A stretch of DNA of 64,000 nucleotides, from the NCBI RefSeq assembly GCF_021228795.1, contig NZ_CP089309.1, forward strand, positions 3,286,001 through 3,350,000, read 5' to 3'. The position numbers and the translations under genes were made by a program. The stretch's first letter is position 1. Each line of letters starts with the position of its first letter. The stretch is from Thiocapsa bogorovii. GTDB taxonomy: Bacteria; Pseudomonadota; Gammaproteobacteria; Chromatiales; Chromatiaceae. This document shows positions 18,896 through 29,200 of the stretch, in pieces. The notes beneath the pieces are model-generated. The model ran no database searches. It saw only the letters and a list, made by a program, of their open reading frames with translations, and had not been told where the DNA came from.

Positions 18896-19137
18896 GATGG
18901 TGTCCTCGTCTGGTGTTTCGTGCGGGCGCGGAAAGTGCCCGTTCTTGGTGTTGTCGTACAAGCATCTCGATGCTAGTCGGCGCGGGGTCTGTGATGCAAC
19001 TGCGGGGCGACGAGCTGATCAGGTCGCTCGCGGGGCGGGGTCTCGTTCGTCATGTCGGCGATGGCGCGGCACGTGGCGCGGAGCGCCACGGGGCATGCGT
19101 GACACCGCGGAGCGGATGTCACGAGTGCTGACGATCC

Positions 19138-19683
19138 TCAACCCTTACCCTTGTCGCGAGGCTCGTCGCCGCGGCGGCGGAAGCTCAGGCCGCCGCAGTC
19201 TGCACAAGGCGGGATGCGTCCGGCCTTGACGAAATGGGTCTCGGCCCCGCAGCGGTCGCAGACCAGGGTGCCGGGGCCGGTGACCTCGCCGGCCTGATAG
19301 AGGCTCATCTGGCGTGCAACCTCGGCCCATTGGGCCAGTTGCAGGCTGGTCTGGTCCGCAACCTTGGAAAAGGCGTCCATCATGCGCTGCTCGATCAGCT
19401 CTAGGTCGAAGCGCCACCAATCGCGGATGTCTTGGCCGGTCTCGGCGATATAGTTGGCCGCGTCCTCGATGTCGCGTTTGATGTAGTCGGAGACCTTATC
19501 GGCCTCTTCCCGGGTCAACTCGCCAAGCTCGACCATGTTGTCGCGCGCCTTCTCCAGTATCTCGCGGAACTTGGGTGCCGATTCTTCCCGGGTCTTTTCG
19601 ATCGTCTCGTGGGTTTCCTTGAGCATCCGCTCGTAGGCATCCACCAGTTTGTCCGTCGTCGAGCCTTTGTCGTCTTTGTTCAT
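19138..19683 (-). CDS. Zinc-ribbon protein of the YbeL (DUF1451) family
   Basis: A 181-residue protein with a long charged, mostly helical N-terminal part (residues about 1-120) and a C-terminal zinc ribbon with two CxxC pairs, CDRCGAETHF and CADCGG. This is the architecture of E. coli YbeL, which also lies divergently next to leuS, so synteny supports the call. The second of two tandem ATG codons (19683) has GGAG six bases upstream. The function of the family is unknown. Confidence 0.85.
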   Translation of the reverse strand: MNKDDKGSTTDKLVDAYERMLKETHETIEKTREESAPKFREILEKARDNMVELGELTREEADKVSDYIKRDIEDAANYIAETGQDIRDWWRFDLELIEQRMMDAFSKVADQTSLQLAQWAEVARQMSLYQAGEVTGPGTLVCDRCGAETHFVKAGRIPPCADCGGLSFRRRGDEPRDKGKG

Positions 19684-19939
19684 CATCCTCTCCGGTGGGT
19701 AGGGCGCGGGGCAGCGCTTGCCGCTGCGACAGCACCTCACGCGTTTCACGCAAAGGCGTCGAGACGCCGATGTCTAAAGTGTGCAGTATGGCCGCGATTT
19801 CGCAAGGACCGCTTGCACCGACCGATCGCTGCTCGTTATGCCCGATGTGCCCCGTTTGTGTCCAAGTCGCCGCGGATCCGTCCGCTGCGGTATCCTAACG
19901 CCCATCGCCGTCACCCCCTTGCCGGAAGACCGAACACCC

Positions 19940-22600
19940 ATGCAGACCGATTACGACCCGCAGGCCGTCGAGGCCGCGGCCCAGCGCTATTGGGAAGACA
20001 ACCAGTCCTTCAAGACCGTCGAGGACCGCTCGCGCGAGAAATTCTACTGCCTCTCGATGTTCCCCTATCCCTCGGGGCGGCTGCACATGGGGCATGTGCG
20101 CAATTACACCATCGGCGACGTGATCGCACGCCATCAGCGCATGCTCGGAAAGAACGTGCTCCAGCCGATGGGGTGGGACGCCTTCGGTCTCCCGGCCGAG
20201 AACGCGGCCATCCAGAAGGGCATCCCGCCCTCGGAATGGACCAAGTCGAACATCGACTACATGCGTACCCAGCTCAAGCAACTCGGTTTCGGGTACGACT
20301 GGGATCGGGAGCTTGCGACCTGCAATCCGGATTATTACCGCTGGGAGCAGTGGCTTTTCACGCGTCTCATGGAGAAGGGGCTGGTCTATCGCTCGCAGGC
20401 GACGGTCAACTGGGATCCGATCGACCAGACGGTGCTCGCCAACGAGCAGGTTATCGACGGCAAGGGATGGCGCTCGGGCGCGCCGGTAGAGAAGCGCGAG
20501 ATCCAGCAGTGGTTCGTGCGGATCACCGACTACGCGCAGGAGCTGCTGGATGCACTCGACGGCCTGGACGGCTGGCCGGAGCAGGTCCGCACCATGCAGC
20601 GCAATTGGATCGGGCGCTCCGAGGGTGTCGAGATGCGCTTCGGCATCGAGGGCTCGGACGAGACGCTGGAGATCTACACGACCCGTCCGGATACGCTCAT
20701 GGGCGTGACCTATGTCGCCGTCGCCGCCGAGCATCCGCTCGCGCGACGTGCAGCCGAGGATCGGCCGGCGCTCGCGGCCTTCATCGAGGAGTGCCGCAAG
20801 GGCGGGACCTCCGAGGCCGAGATCGAGACGATGGAGAAGAAGGGCCATCCGCTCGGCCTGAACGCACTGCATCCGGTCACCGGGGAGGCGGTGCCGATCT
20901 TCGCCGCGAATTTCGTGTTGATGGGTTACGGAACGGGTGCGGTGATGGCGGTCCCGGCGCATGATGAGCGCGACTTCCATTTCGCGCACAAATACGGCAT
21001 CCCGATCCGTCCGGTGATCGTCCCCGAGGATTGGAAAGATCTCGCGCTGGAGGTCACGTCTGCTGACGGCACACCCGCGGAAAGCCGCCCGGTCGTTGCG
21101 GTGCTCGGAGACGCGTCCCGAGTCCCTCTGGACTGGTCGCACTGGGACGCGCGTTTCGAGCAAAAAGGCGTTCTCATCAACTCCGGCCCTTTCTCGACCT
21201 TGACCAGTACCGAGGCGTTCGAGTCCATCGCGGCCTGGCTGACGGAGCACGACAGGGGCCGCAAGCGCGTGAACTTCAGGCTGCGCGACTGGGGTGTTTC
21301 GCGCCAACGCTACTGGGGCTGCCCCATCCCGGTGGTGAACCGTCCCGACGGCAGTCTGCGCCCCGAGACCGACCTGCCGGTGCGCCTGCCCGAGAACGTC
21401 GTCGTTGACGGTTCGGGCTCGCCGCTCAAGAAGATGCCGGCCTTCTCGGACCTTCCCGGCGGCGAGACCCGCGAGACCGACACCTTCGATACCTTCGTCG
21501 AATCGAGCTGGTACTACGCCCGCTACTGCTCGTCGGATTGCGAGACGGCCATGCTCGACGAGCGTGCGCGCTATTGGCTCCCGGTCGATCAGTATGTCGG
21601 CGGGATCGAACACGCCATCCTACATCTGCTCTACGCGCGCTTCTTCCACAAGCTGATGCGCGACGAGGGTCTCATCGACTGCGACGAGCCCTTCGCCAGG
21701 CTCTTGACGCAAGGGATGGTGGTCGCCGAGACCTGGTATCGCGAGGACGCCGACGGGCGCAAGCAATGGATCAACCCGGCCGAGGTCGAGACCGAGCGCG
21801 ACGAGAAGGGCCGGCTGGTGCGTGCCTGGCTCGCGGCCGACGGGCTGCCGGTGACCTTCGGCGGCATCGAGAAGATGTCGAAATCCAAGAACAACGGCGT
21901 CGACCCGCAGGTCCTGACCGAGCGCTACGGTGCGGATACCGTCCGGCTCTACACCATGTTTACCTCGCCGCCCGAGCAGTCGCTCGAATGGAACGACGAG
22001 GGTGTCGAGGGCGCCTTCCGTTTCCTCAAGCGCCTGTGGTGGCTGGCGACGACCGAAGCGGAGACCATCCGCGGCGCAGGCGATCCGGCCGGGATCGATC
22101 TCGACGAGGCGACCGGCGAGGTCAGGCGCGAGATCCACGGCGTGCTCAAAAAGGCGCGCTTCGACTACGAGCGTCAGCAGTTCAATACCGTCGTCTCCGG
22201 CTGTATGACCCTGGTCAACGTGCTCTACAAGCTCGACCCGGAATCACCGGCACGCGGCACCGTTTTGCGCGAGGGTCTGGCGATCGTGCTGCGTCTTCTC
22301 GCACCGATCGCGCCCCACATCACCCATCATCTGTGGCGCGAGCTGGGGTTCGGCGAAGACATCCTGGGCTCGACTTGGCCCGAGGTCGACGCCGCGGCCC
22401 TGGTGCAGTCCACGATCGAGTATGTGGTTCAGGTCAACGGGAAGCTGCGCGACAGCGTGAAGGTTCCTGCGGACGCCGATCGTGCGACCATCGAGGCCGC
22501 CGCGCTGTCGAGCGAGAACGCGCATCGCTTCATCGGCGAGTCCACCGTGCGCAAGGTCATCGTGGTTCCCAACAAGCTCGTCAACATCGTCGCCAACTGA
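19940..22600 (+). CDS. leuS: Leucyl-tRNA synthetase
   Basis: A class I aminoacyl-tRNA synthetase of 886 residues. The HIGH-type signature is in [19 protein letters not shown], the KMSKS signature in [14 protein letters not shown]. The editing domain contains [22 protein letters not shown] and [15 protein letters not shown]. The start [18 protein letters not shown] at 19940 matches the bacterial family; the open frame to 19781 is not conserved. It heads the leuS-lptE-holA run typical of gammaproteobacteria. Confidence 0.98.
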   Translation: MQTDYDPQAVEAAAQRYWEDNQSFKTVEDRSREKFYCLSMFPYPSGRLHMGHVRNYTIGDVIARHQRMLGKNVLQPMGWDAFGLPAENAAIQKGIPPSEWTKSNIDYMRTQLKQLGFGYDWDRELATCNPDYYRWEQWLFTRLMEKGLVYRSQATVNWDPIDQTVLANEQVIDGKGWRSGAPVEKREIQQWFVRITDYAQELLDALDGLDGWPEQVRTMQRNWIGRSEGVEMRFGIEGSDETLEIYTTRPDTLMGVTYVAVAAEHPLARRAAEDRPALAAFIEECRKGGTSEAEIETMEKKGHPLGLNALHPVTGEAVPIFAANFVLMGYGTGAVMAVPAHDERDFHFAHKYGIPIRPVIVPEDWKDLALEVTSADGTPAESRPVVAVLGDASRVPLDWSHWDARFEQKGVLINSGPFSTLTSTEAFESIAAWLTEHDRGRKRVNFRLRDWGVSRQRYWGCPIPVVNRPDGSLRPETDLPVRLPENVVVDGSGSPLKKMPAFSDLPGGETRETDTFDTFVESSWYYARYCSSDCETAMLDERARYWLPVDQYVGGIEHAILHLLYARFFHKLMRDEGLIDCDEPFARLLTQGMVVAETWYREDADGRKQWINPAEVETERDEKGRLVRAWLAADGLPVTFGGIEKMSKSKNNGVDPQVLTERYGADTVRLYTMFTSPPEQSLEWNDEGVEGAFRFLKRLWWLATTEAETIRGAGDPAGIDLDEATGEVRREIHGVLKKARFDYERQQFNTVVSGCMTLVNVLYKLDPESPARGTVLREGLAIVLRLLAPIAPHITHHLWRELGFGEDILGSTWPEVDAAALVQSTIEYVVQVNGKLRDSVKVPADADRATIEAAALSSENAHRFIGESTVRKVIVVPNKLVNIVAN

Positions 22601-23220
22601 TGCGGATGCCCCTCGATCCCCGTGATCTTTGCCCCGACCCCGGGCGCGAGTATCAGGCCGGCACTTCCATCCATGCCCCGGCTGTCGGGGACCCGGCGCC
22701 TGCATCGCTCCCCTGGCTCAGGCCGTGGGCGCGGACGGCCTTTCTTCTGATCCTGGGTCTGATCTGTCTCGCTCAGCTCGGCTGCGGTTTTCGTTTGCGC
22801 GGTGTCGTCGAGATCCCGGCCGAGCTGAATCCGGTCTACATCCAGGCCGCCGGCAATTCGCCCGTGCGCGAAGCCCTCGTCGACCAGCTCGCGGGCAGCG
22901 ACGTGGCGCTGGCTGCAACGGCGGGCGAGGCGCGGCTGATTCTGCGCATCCTCTCCGAGGGTCGGCGCTCGCAGGTGGTTGCTGTCGACACGGGCGGTCG
23001 GGTCTTGGCATACGAGCTTCATTATCTGCTGAGCTACGATGCCGTCACGCCAGACGGCGTGCAGAAGGTGCCGGCCCAGTCGCTCGATCTGGTCCGCAAC
23101 TTCGACAATCCGGACGTGGAGGTGCTCGGCAAACAGCTCGAGGAGGCGCTGATCTACGAGGATTTCGCGCGCGACGCCGCGGATCGGATCCTGATGCGTC
23201 TGCGAGTGACGCTGCTCTGA
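22600..23220 (+). CDS. lptE: LPS-assembly lipoprotein LptE
   Basis: LptE plugs the LptD barrel in the outer membrane during lipopolysaccharide export. The product has a hydrophobic segment ending in the lipobox LAQLGC, followed by GFRLRGVVEIPAELNPVYIQ and a C-terminal helix with AADRILMRLRV. The ATG overlaps the leuS stop by one base. This start leaves about 60 residues before the lipid-modified cysteine, much longer than usual, so the real start could be internal, but no better ATG or GTG with a ribosome site is evident. Synteny with leuS and holA makes the identity firm. Confidence 0.92.
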   Translation: MRMPLDPRDLCPDPGREYQAGTSIHAPAVGDPAPASLPWLRPWARTAFLLILGLICLAQLGCGFRLRGVVEIPAELNPVYIQAAGNSPVREALVDQLAGSDVALAATAGEARLILRILSEGRRSQVVAVDTGGRVLAYELHYLLSYDAVTPDGVQKVPAQSLDLVRNFDNPDVEVLGKQLEEALIYEDFARDAADRILMRLRVTLL

Positions 23221-23255
23221 GCGGCCCCTCACGCCGAACCCCGAGCGACGAACCG

Positions 23256-24290
23256 ATGCGACTGCGCTTCAACCAACTCCAAGACGCCTTGTCCCGCGGT
23301 CTGGCCCCGCTGTACCTGGTCTGCGGGGACGAGCCCTATCAGCTCGGCGAGGCGGCGCGTCTGATCCGCGAGGCGGCTCGCCGTCAGGGGTTCGCCGAGC
23401 GCGAGGTCCTGGATCAGGACGCCTCGTTCGACTGGCATGCCTTGGCTGCCTCCGCGGACGCCATGTCGCTCTTCTCCTCGCGCAAACTCATCGAGCTGCG
23501 CATCGGTACGGCGAAGCTCGGCAAGGACGGGGGTGCCGCGGTTCGCGCCTATTGCGATCGGCCCTGCCCGGACAACCTGCTGCTGATCATCGCGCCCGAG
23601 CTCGATCGCAAGGAGCTGCAGAGCCAGTGGGCGAAGCGGGTCGAGTCGGTCGGCGCGCTGGTTCAGGTCTGGCCCCTGAAAGGACGCGAGCTGGTCCAGT
23701 GGCTCGGACAGCGCCTACAGGCGGTCGGGCTCCAGCCGGGGCCGGGCGTGGCCGAGCTGCTGGCCGAGCGTGCCGAAGGCAACCTGTTGGCGGCGGTGCA
23801 GGAGATCGAAAAGCAGCGTCTGCTGCGGGATCCGGGACCGCTCGATCTCGCCGATCTGCTCGGGAACCTCGCCGACAGTGCCCGTTTCGACCTCTTTTCG
23901 CTGACCGATGCGGCCTTGTCGGGAGACCGCGCGCGGACCCAGCGGGTGCTCTCGGTCCTGCGCGCGGAAGGAACCGCGGATGTTCTGGTGCTCTGGGTCT
24001 TGGCGCGGGAGCTTCGGACCCTGGCCGAAGCGGCCGTCGTACGTGCGGGCGGCGCGCGTGCGCCGGGTGCGGGGGATGCGCGCATGCCGCCGCAGCGTTT
24101 TGCGGCAATGGAGCGCGCCTTGTCGCGTCTGTCGCCGACCCTGCTGCGTGCGTTGCTGCATCAGTGTTCGCTGGTCGATCAGTCGATCAAGGGGCTCGCT
24201 GTCGGCGACCCTTGGCACCGTCTGGCGGTGGTCGCCGATGCCTTGGCCGCCGGCGGTTTTCGAGCCGGTCGGCCGATCCCGCAGCGCTGA
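23256..24290 (+). CDS. holA: DNA polymerase III delta subunit
   Basis: The 344-residue clamp-loader subunit that opens the beta clamp. It starts MRLRFNQLQDALSRGLAPLYLVCGDEPYQLGEAARLIREAA, the family opening, and contains SLFSSRKLIELRI, GRELVQWLGQRL, ERAEGNLLAAVQEIEK and LADSARFDLFSLTDAAL. It follows lptE by 35 bp in the usual order. Confidence 0.95.
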   Translation: MRLRFNQLQDALSRGLAPLYLVCGDEPYQLGEAARLIREAARRQGFAEREVLDQDASFDWHALAASADAMSLFSSRKLIELRIGTAKLGKDGGAAVRAYCDRPCPDNLLLIIAPELDRKELQSQWAKRVESVGALVQVWPLKGRELVQWLGQRLQAVGLQPGPGVAELLAERAEGNLLAAVQEIEKQRLLRDPGPLDLADLLGNLADSARFDLFSLTDAALSGDRARTQRVLSVLRAEGTADVLVLWVLARELRTLAEAAVVRAGGARAPGAGDARMPPQRFAAMERALSRLSPTLLRALLHQCSLVDQSIKGLAVGDPWHRLAVVADALAAGGFRAGRPIPQR

Positions 24291-24447
24291 GACGCGGTCG
24301 TCCTGGTCTTCTCGGTTTCCACGCAGCGACCGCTTCCATCTGATATCCGGTCCCTTTTCGGCTATACAGACCCCGGGCGCCGTCTTACACTGATCCGAAC
24401 GACTGGTGCGGCAAGGCAGATTTAAGATGATTGATTTCTTAATACCG

Positions 24448-24531
24448 AAACCGCGCCGGCTCCAACGGGCGTCAAGTCTGCGGGGGCTGATCCCATCCAA
24501 ACACATTGCATACCGCGCTGAGCGCGGTTTA
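24448..24531. repeat. Dispersed CGCGGTTTA element (copy E, inverted)
   Basis: An 84-bp copy between holA and proA. Its reverse complement starts TAAACCGCGCTCAGCGCGG and continues TATGCAATGTG, TTTGGATGGG, matching the left part of copies A and D, so it is in the opposite orientation. It ends 9 bp before the proA start codon and could affect its leader. Confidence 0.75.
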
Positions 24532-24539
24532 GGTTCGAA

Positions 24540-25814
24540 ATGAGCGAACGACAGATCACCGATATCGACGCCTATATGTCAGACCTCGGACGCCGAGCCC
24601 GTGCCGCGTCGCGCGCTCTGGCTCGGGCGACGACCCGCCAAAAGAACAACGCCCTCTCGGCGATCGCCGATGCGATCGATCGTCGGCGCGACGCCATCGC
24701 CGCCGCCAACCGGATAGACCTCGAGCAGGGTGCGGCCAAGGGCCTGGACGCCGCGCTGCTGGATCGGCTCGAGCTGACCGAGGGGCGTATCGACACCATG
24801 ATCGAGGGGCTGCGCCAGATCGCAGCCCTGCCGGATCCGATCGGCGCCATCACGGATCTGGATTACCGCCCCTCCGGTATTCAGGTCGGCCGCATGCGTG
24901 TGCCGCTGGGTGTCGTCGGCATCATCTACGAGTCGCGGCCGAACGTGACCGCGGATGCCGCCGGGCTCTGTCTGAAGTCGGGCAATGCGACCCTCTTGCG
25001 CGGTGGCTCCGAGGCCTTCGAGTCGAACCAGGCAATCGCGGCCTGTATCGGGCAGGGTTTGGTCGAGGCTGGTCTGCCCGCCGACGGGGTGCAGGTGGTT
25101 GCCACGACCGACCGCGCGGCGGTTGGTGCCATGATCGCCATGCCCGAGTTCGTCGACGTCATCATCCCCCGCGGCGGCAAGGGCCTGATCGAGCGGATCA
25201 GCCGCGAGGCGCGGGTCCCGGTCATCAAGCATCTCGACGGCATCTGTCACGTCTTCATCGACGCCCATGCGGATTCGGACAAGGCGTTCGCCATCGCCAT
25301 AAACGCCAAGACGCAGCGTTACGGCACCTGCAATACCATGGAGACCCTCTTGGTGGACGAGTCCGTCGCGGCGAGCATCCTGCCGCGCCTGGCGGCCGCC
25401 TATCGGGAGAAGGGCGTCGAGCTGCGGGGATGCGCGCGCACCCTCGAGATCCTGCCCGAGGCGATCGCCGCGACCGAGGCCGACTGGGATACCGAGTATT
25501 TGGCCCCGATCCTGGCCATTCGGGTCGTCTCCGGGCTCGATGCGGCCATGGATCACATCGCCGCGCACGGCTCTGCCCATACGGATGCGATCGTCACCGA
25601 GGATTACAGCCGTGCTCGACGCTTCCTGCGCGAGGTGGATTCCAGCTCCGTGATGGTCAACGCATCGACGCGCTTTGCCGACGGATTCGAGTACGGCCTG
25701 GGCGCGGAGATCGGGATCAGCACGGACAAGTTTCACGCGCGCGGTCCGGTCGGGCTCGAGGGGCTGACCTCGGTGAAGTTCGTGGTGCTGGGAGACGGCG
25801 AGGTCCGCACCTGA
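24540..25814 (+). CDS. proA: Gamma-glutamyl phosphate reductase
   Basis: A 424-residue aldehyde-dehydrogenase-fold enzyme that reduces gamma-glutamyl phosphate to glutamate semialdehyde in proline synthesis, using NADPH. The catalytic cysteine is in [14 protein letters not shown], and [25 protein letters not shown] is conserved. It stands between holA and nadD, an insertion relative to E. coli but a common order in other gammaproteobacteria. Confidence 0.97.
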   Translation: MSERQITDIDAYMSDLGRRARAASRALARATTRQKNNALSAIADAIDRRRDAIAAANRIDLEQGAAKGLDAALLDRLELTEGRIDTMIEGLRQIAALPDPIGAITDLDYRPSGIQVGRMRVPLGVVGIIYESRPNVTADAAGLCLKSGNATLLRGGSEAFESNQAIAACIGQGLVEAGLPADGVQVVATTDRAAVGAMIAMPEFVDVIIPRGGKGLIERISREARVPVIKHLDGICHVFIDAHADSDKAFAIAINAKTQRYGTCNTMETLLVDESVAASILPRLAAAYREKGVELRGCARTLEILPEAIAATEADWDTEYLAPILAIRVVSGLDAAMDHIAAHGSAHTDAIVTEDYSRARRFLREVDSSSVMVNASTRFADGFEYGLGAEIGISTDKFHARGPVGLEGLTSVKFVVLGDGEVRT

Positions 25815-25872
25815 TGACCGGGGGATCTCTCGGTGGCATGGATGTGGCCGTCGGTCGCATCTCGAAGCCTCG

Positions 25873-26502
25873 ATGATCGGCGTCCTCGGCGGCACCTTCG
25901 ACCCCATCCATTTCGGACATCTGCGTCCGGCGCTCGATTGTCTTCAGGCGCTCGCTCTGGACGAAATCCGGCTCATCCCGCTCAATGTCGCGGTGCATCG
26001 TGCGCCGCCGGTCGCCTCCTCGGCGCTTCGTTTGGCCATGTTGGAGGCCGCGATCGCCGGGCAGCCGGGCTTCGTCGCGGACCCCCGCGAGATCGAGCGG
26101 CCGGGTGGCTCCTACACCTACGACACCCTGATCTCGCTGCGCGCCGAGCTGGGTCGGGAACGCCCCCTGTGTCTGCTCATCGGCGCCGATGCCTTCGCTG
26201 GCTTCCCGGGTTGGCATCGCCCGGCCGATATACTGGACTTGGCGCACCTCGTGGTCATGCAGCGACCGGGTGCATCGGTCGCGCCGGACCCTGCACTGCA
26301 GGCATTGTGCGCAGGGCGTATCAGCGACCGGGCCGGCGACTTGGCAGAGACGTCGGCCGGCCGCATCCTCTTTCATGAGGTCACGCAGATCGATGTCTCG
26401 GCCACCCATGTGCGCGAGCTGGTGCGGCAGGGTCTGAGTCCCCGCTGGCTGCTGCCCGATGCGGTGATCTCGATCATCACGCGGGAAGGTTTGTATCGGT
26501 GA
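25873..26502 (+). CDS. nadD: Nicotinate-nucleotide adenylyltransferase
   Basis: A 209-residue enzyme that joins nicotinate mononucleotide to ATP to make deamido-NAD. The nucleotidyltransferase motif GGTFDPIHFGH is at residues 6-16 and the second motif DVSATHVRELVRQG near the C-terminus. It lies 58 bp after proA and 154 bp before rsfS. Confidence 0.97.
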   Translation: MIGVLGGTFDPIHFGHLRPALDCLQALALDEIRLIPLNVAVHRAPPVASSALRLAMLEAAIAGQPGFVADPREIERPGGSYTYDTLISLRAELGRERPLCLLIGADAFAGFPGWHRPADILDLAHLVVMQRPGASVAPDPALQALCAGRISDRAGDLAETSAGRILFHEVTQIDVSATHVRELVRQGLSPRWLLPDAVISIITREGLYR

Positions 26503-26656
26503 GCCGGAGGCCCGCCGACCCGAAGGGCTACGTTTGCACCGTCGCCCGTCGGATCAGACCAAGGATGGTGTGGTCGTCACCGCGGATCGCGGTGCGACGC
26601 AAACCCCTGTGCGACTGTTCGTGTCGCATACCTGATTCAAAAGCAGAGGAGATCGC

Positions 26657-27013
26657 ATGCAGCTTGAGACACTTCGGGAACTGGTCGTCGACACGCTTAC
26701 CGACATGAAGGCCCGCGACATCGAGGTCATGGACGTGCGGGGCAAGACCGCGATCACGGACTATATGATCGTCGCGTCCGGCACCTCGGATCGGCATGTG
26801 AAGGCCATCGCGGAGACCGTGGCCTACAAGTCGAAAGAGGCGGGCGAGACCCCGCTGGGTCTGGAGGGCGTCACCGAGGGCGAGTGGGCCCTGGTAGACC
26901 TCAACGGGGTCGTGGTGCATGTCATGCTCCCCAAGGTGCGTGACTTCTACAATCTCGAAAAGCTTTGGGCCGCACCGGCTGTGGTTGCGAAGGTCGCCGC
27001 CGTTCCCGTTTAG
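26657..27013 (+). CDS. rsfS: Ribosome silencing factor RsfS
   Basis: A 118-residue protein that binds L14 of the large ribosomal subunit and blocks subunit joining under starvation. It shows DMKARDIEVMDVRGKTAITDYMIVASGTSDRHVKAIAETV and GEWALVDLNGVVVHVMLPKVRDFYNLEKLW, diagnostic for the YbeB family. AGAGGAGA precedes the ATG. The next gene of the E. coli order, rlmH, is absent and a WYL regulator follows. Confidence 0.96.
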   Translation: MQLETLRELVVDTLTDMKARDIEVMDVRGKTAITDYMIVASGTSDRHVKAIAETVAYKSKEAGETPLGLEGVTEGEWALVDLNGVVVHVMLPKVRDFYNLEKLWAAPAVVAKVAAVPV

Positions 27014-27023
27014 GGCCGACCCG

Positions 27024-27989
27024 GTGGACCGCTTCGACCGGATCTTCGAGCTCAACCGCATCCTTCAGGCGGCTCGACATCCGGTCTCGCGGCAGCGGTT
27101 GCAGGAGGCACTCGAGTGCTCGCGCGCGACCATCAAGCGCCTCATCGAGGATATGCGTCTGCATCTGAATGCCCCGATCGTTTACGACCGAGATCACAAC
27201 GGCTACAAGTACGATCTGGCCGACGGGGCGATGTACGAACTGCCCGGTCTGTGGTTCAACGCCTCCGAGCTGCATGCCCTGCTGACCGTGCAGCAGCTCT
27301 TGACGAGCGTCGAGCCGGGTCTGCTCGATCCACATCTCAAGCCCCTGCAGAAACGCATCGGCGATCTCCTCGAGCTGCAACGCCCCGGGTTCGACGGGCT
27401 TTCGGCTCGGGTTCGGATCATGCAGGTGGGCGCACGCCGCGGCGGTCGCCACTTTCAGACGGTGGCCGGTGCCTTGGCCCAGCACCAGCGGCTGTGGATC
27501 CGCTATTTCAATCGCGGCGACGATCGGCACAGCGACCGCGAGGTCTCGCCCCAGCGACTCACCTACTACCGCGACAACTGGTATCTCGACGCTTGGTGTC
27601 ACCTGCGCGAGGGTCTGAGGACCTTCGCCCTGGATGCGATCCAGACCGCGCGTCCTCTGCCCACGACCGCCTTGTCGGTGGCGAACGAGGATCTCGATCG
27701 ACACTTCGCCGTTTCCTACGGGATCTTCGCCGGCGCGCCGCAGCAGACCGCGGTGCTGCGATTCAGCGCCGAGCGCGCCCGTTGGGTGGCGAAGGAGCAA
27801 TGGCATCGAGACCAGGCAGGGCTGTTCCTCGAGGACGGGCGCTACGAGCTGCGCATCCCCTACAGCAACGCGCTCGAGCTGACGATGGACGTGCTCAGGT
27901 ACGGGCCGGATGTCGAGGTCGTCGAGCCGTCGATCCTGCGCGATCTGGTCCGGGATCGCCTCGCCGCGGCGCTGGCGCGGTACGGCTAA
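27024..27989 (+). CDS. WYL-domain transcriptional regulator (YafY-like)
   Basis: A 321-residue protein with an N-terminal winged helix-turn-helix (DRFDRIFELNRILQAARHPVSRQRLQEALECSRATIKRLIEDMR) and a central WYL domain (HQRLWIRYFNRGDDRHSDREVSPQRLTYYRDNWYLDAWCH), with a WCX-type C-terminal part. Such proteins sense nucleic acids or nucleotides in several known cases and often regulate DNA damage or defence functions. The target here is unknown. I place the start at the GTG on 27024, 10 bp after rsfS; the open frame further upstream overlaps rsfS. The TAA stop is part of dispersed element F. Confidence 0.87.
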   Translation: MDRFDRIFELNRILQAARHPVSRQRLQEALECSRATIKRLIEDMRLHLNAPIVYDRDHNGYKYDLADGAMYELPGLWFNASELHALLTVQQLLTSVEPGLLDPHLKPLQKRIGDLLELQRPGFDGLSARVRIMQVGARRGGRHFQTVAGALAQHQRLWIRYFNRGDDRHSDREVSPQRLTYYRDNWYLDAWCHLREGLRTFALDAIQTARPLPTTALSVANEDLDRHFAVSYGIFAGAPQQTAVLRFSAERARWVAKEQWHRDQAGLFLEDGRYELRIPYSNALELTMDVLRYGPDVEVVEPSILRDLVRDRLAAALARYG

Positions 27990-28071
27990 ACCGCGTCCGG
28001 AGCGCAATGCATTGTTTTTGGATTGGAGCGGCCTCGGCCGGATCCTCGAGCGTCGGAGCTGACGCGGTTTA
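27987..28071. repeat. Dispersed CGCGGTTTA element (copy F)
   Basis: An 85-bp copy that begins with the TAA stop codon of the WYL regulator gene (TAAACCGCGTCCGG) and ends GACGCGGTTTA. The interior keeps GGATTGGAGCGGCC, comparable to GGATTGGTTTAGCC in copy A. Confidence 0.8.
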
Positions 28072-28124
28072 GGATGATTGACGGAAAAGGAAGCACGTTC
28101 GTGATGCGGCGCATGAAGTCGCCA

Positions 28125-28571
28125 CTACATGGCTTTTGGCTCGTTGCCCGCTTCCTCGTCGCTCAGGATCTGCTTGATGGTGAAGGGGCAGACCGGCGGG
28201 AAGGTCTCTTCGGCGAGGCCCGTCTCACGGGCCGCCTCGAGGATGGCATCGCCATAGGCGTCAAGGACCGCTTGTTCCAGCTTCGCCTTCAGACTCGGGT
28301 TCTGTGCGAGATGGCGATGAAGACGTCGGCGCTGCTCCTTGATCGTCAGTGTCCAACTTCGACTGCGCCGATTGGGCTGGAATTGCCACTTGAGCAGATG
28401 GGTGAACAGCCGTGCGAGTCGATTCTCAAGCTCCCGCAACTCGCTCTTGCCCATGCTCTCGATCTCCTCGGCGATGTGCTCGATGTCGGCCTGGTCGATC
28501 CGTCCGCTGCGCAGCAGCGCGGCTTGGGTGTTGGCCCAGGCGTAGAAGTCCGAGTCGTAGGTGCTCTCCAT
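28125..28571 (-). CDS. DUF29 family protein
   Basis: A 148-residue soluble protein starting MESTYDSDFYAWANTQAALLRSGRIDQADIEHIAEEIESMGKSE, the characteristic DUF29 opening, with the following LFTHLLKWQFQP and SWTLTIKEQRRRLHRHLAQNPSLK segments. DUF29 proteins are common in cyanobacteria and purple bacteria and have no established function. It is divergent from folA, with about 90 bp between them. Confidence 0.85.
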   Translation of the reverse strand: MESTYDSDFYAWANTQAALLRSGRIDQADIEHIAEEIESMGKSELRELENRLARLFTHLLKWQFQPNRRSRSWTLTIKEQRRRLHRHLAQNPSLKAKLEQAVLDAYGDAILEAARETGLAEETFPPVCPFTIKQILSDEEAGNEPKAM

Positions 28572-28660
28572 CGGTGTCCTCGGGGAATGGCTGCTGGGTT
28601 ACAGGTATGATTGGTACCGCAAATGCGCAAAGGACGCAAAGTCAGACAATGTACTCCCCC

Positions 28661-29200
28661 ATGGAATCGACCGAACAACAAGCGCCAACCCTCTGCCTGG
28701 TCGCCGCGATCGCCGACAACGGCGTGATCGGTCGTGACAATCGGCTGCCGTGGCATCTGCCGGCCGACCTCGGGCACTTCAAGCAATTGACGCTCGACAA
28801 GACGATCGTCATGGGGCGACGGACCTGGGAGTCCCTGCCGGGTCTGCTGCCGCGTCGACGCCACATCGTGCTCTCGGGTGATCCGGCATTTCGTCCTGAC
28901 GGCTGTCTCGTGGTGGATTCTCTGGATGCCGCGATCGAGGCGGCCGGCCCGGTCCCCGAGCTGTTCATCGTCGGCGGGGCGACACTCTATGCCGAGGCGC
29001 TGCCGCGTGCCGACGGACTCTATCTGACGTTGGTCCATGCCGCCGTCGAGGGCGATGCGCGCTTTCCGCAATGGGATCCGGCGGATTGGGTCGAGGTGAG
29101 CCGGGTCGAGCGTCCGGCCGACGCGCGCAATGCGTATGCGTTGACCTTCGTGGAGCTTCGCCGCGTGCCCGTGCTTCAGTCCGATCCGGGCCGCAGATAG
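28661..29200 (+). CDS. folA: Dihydrofolate reductase
   Basis: A 179-residue enzyme that reduces dihydrofolate to tetrahydrofolate with NADPH. LVAAIADNGVIGRDNRLPWHLPADLGHFKQLT, VMGRRTWESLP and FIVGGATLYAEAL are the substrate- and cofactor-binding segments. An ATG four codons upstream (28649) is an alternative start; an open frame reaching further back overlaps the DUF29 gene and is not real. Its last 25 bases overlap the end of apaH on the opposite strand. Confidence 0.95.
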   Translation: MESTEQQAPTLCLVAAIADNGVIGRDNRLPWHLPADLGHFKQLTLDKTIVMGRRTWESLPGLLPRRRHIVLSGDPAFRPDGCLVVDSLDAAIEAAGPVPELFIVGGATLYAEALPRADGLYLTLVHAAVEGDARFPQWDPADWVEVSRVERPADARNAYALTFVELRRVPVLQSDPGRR

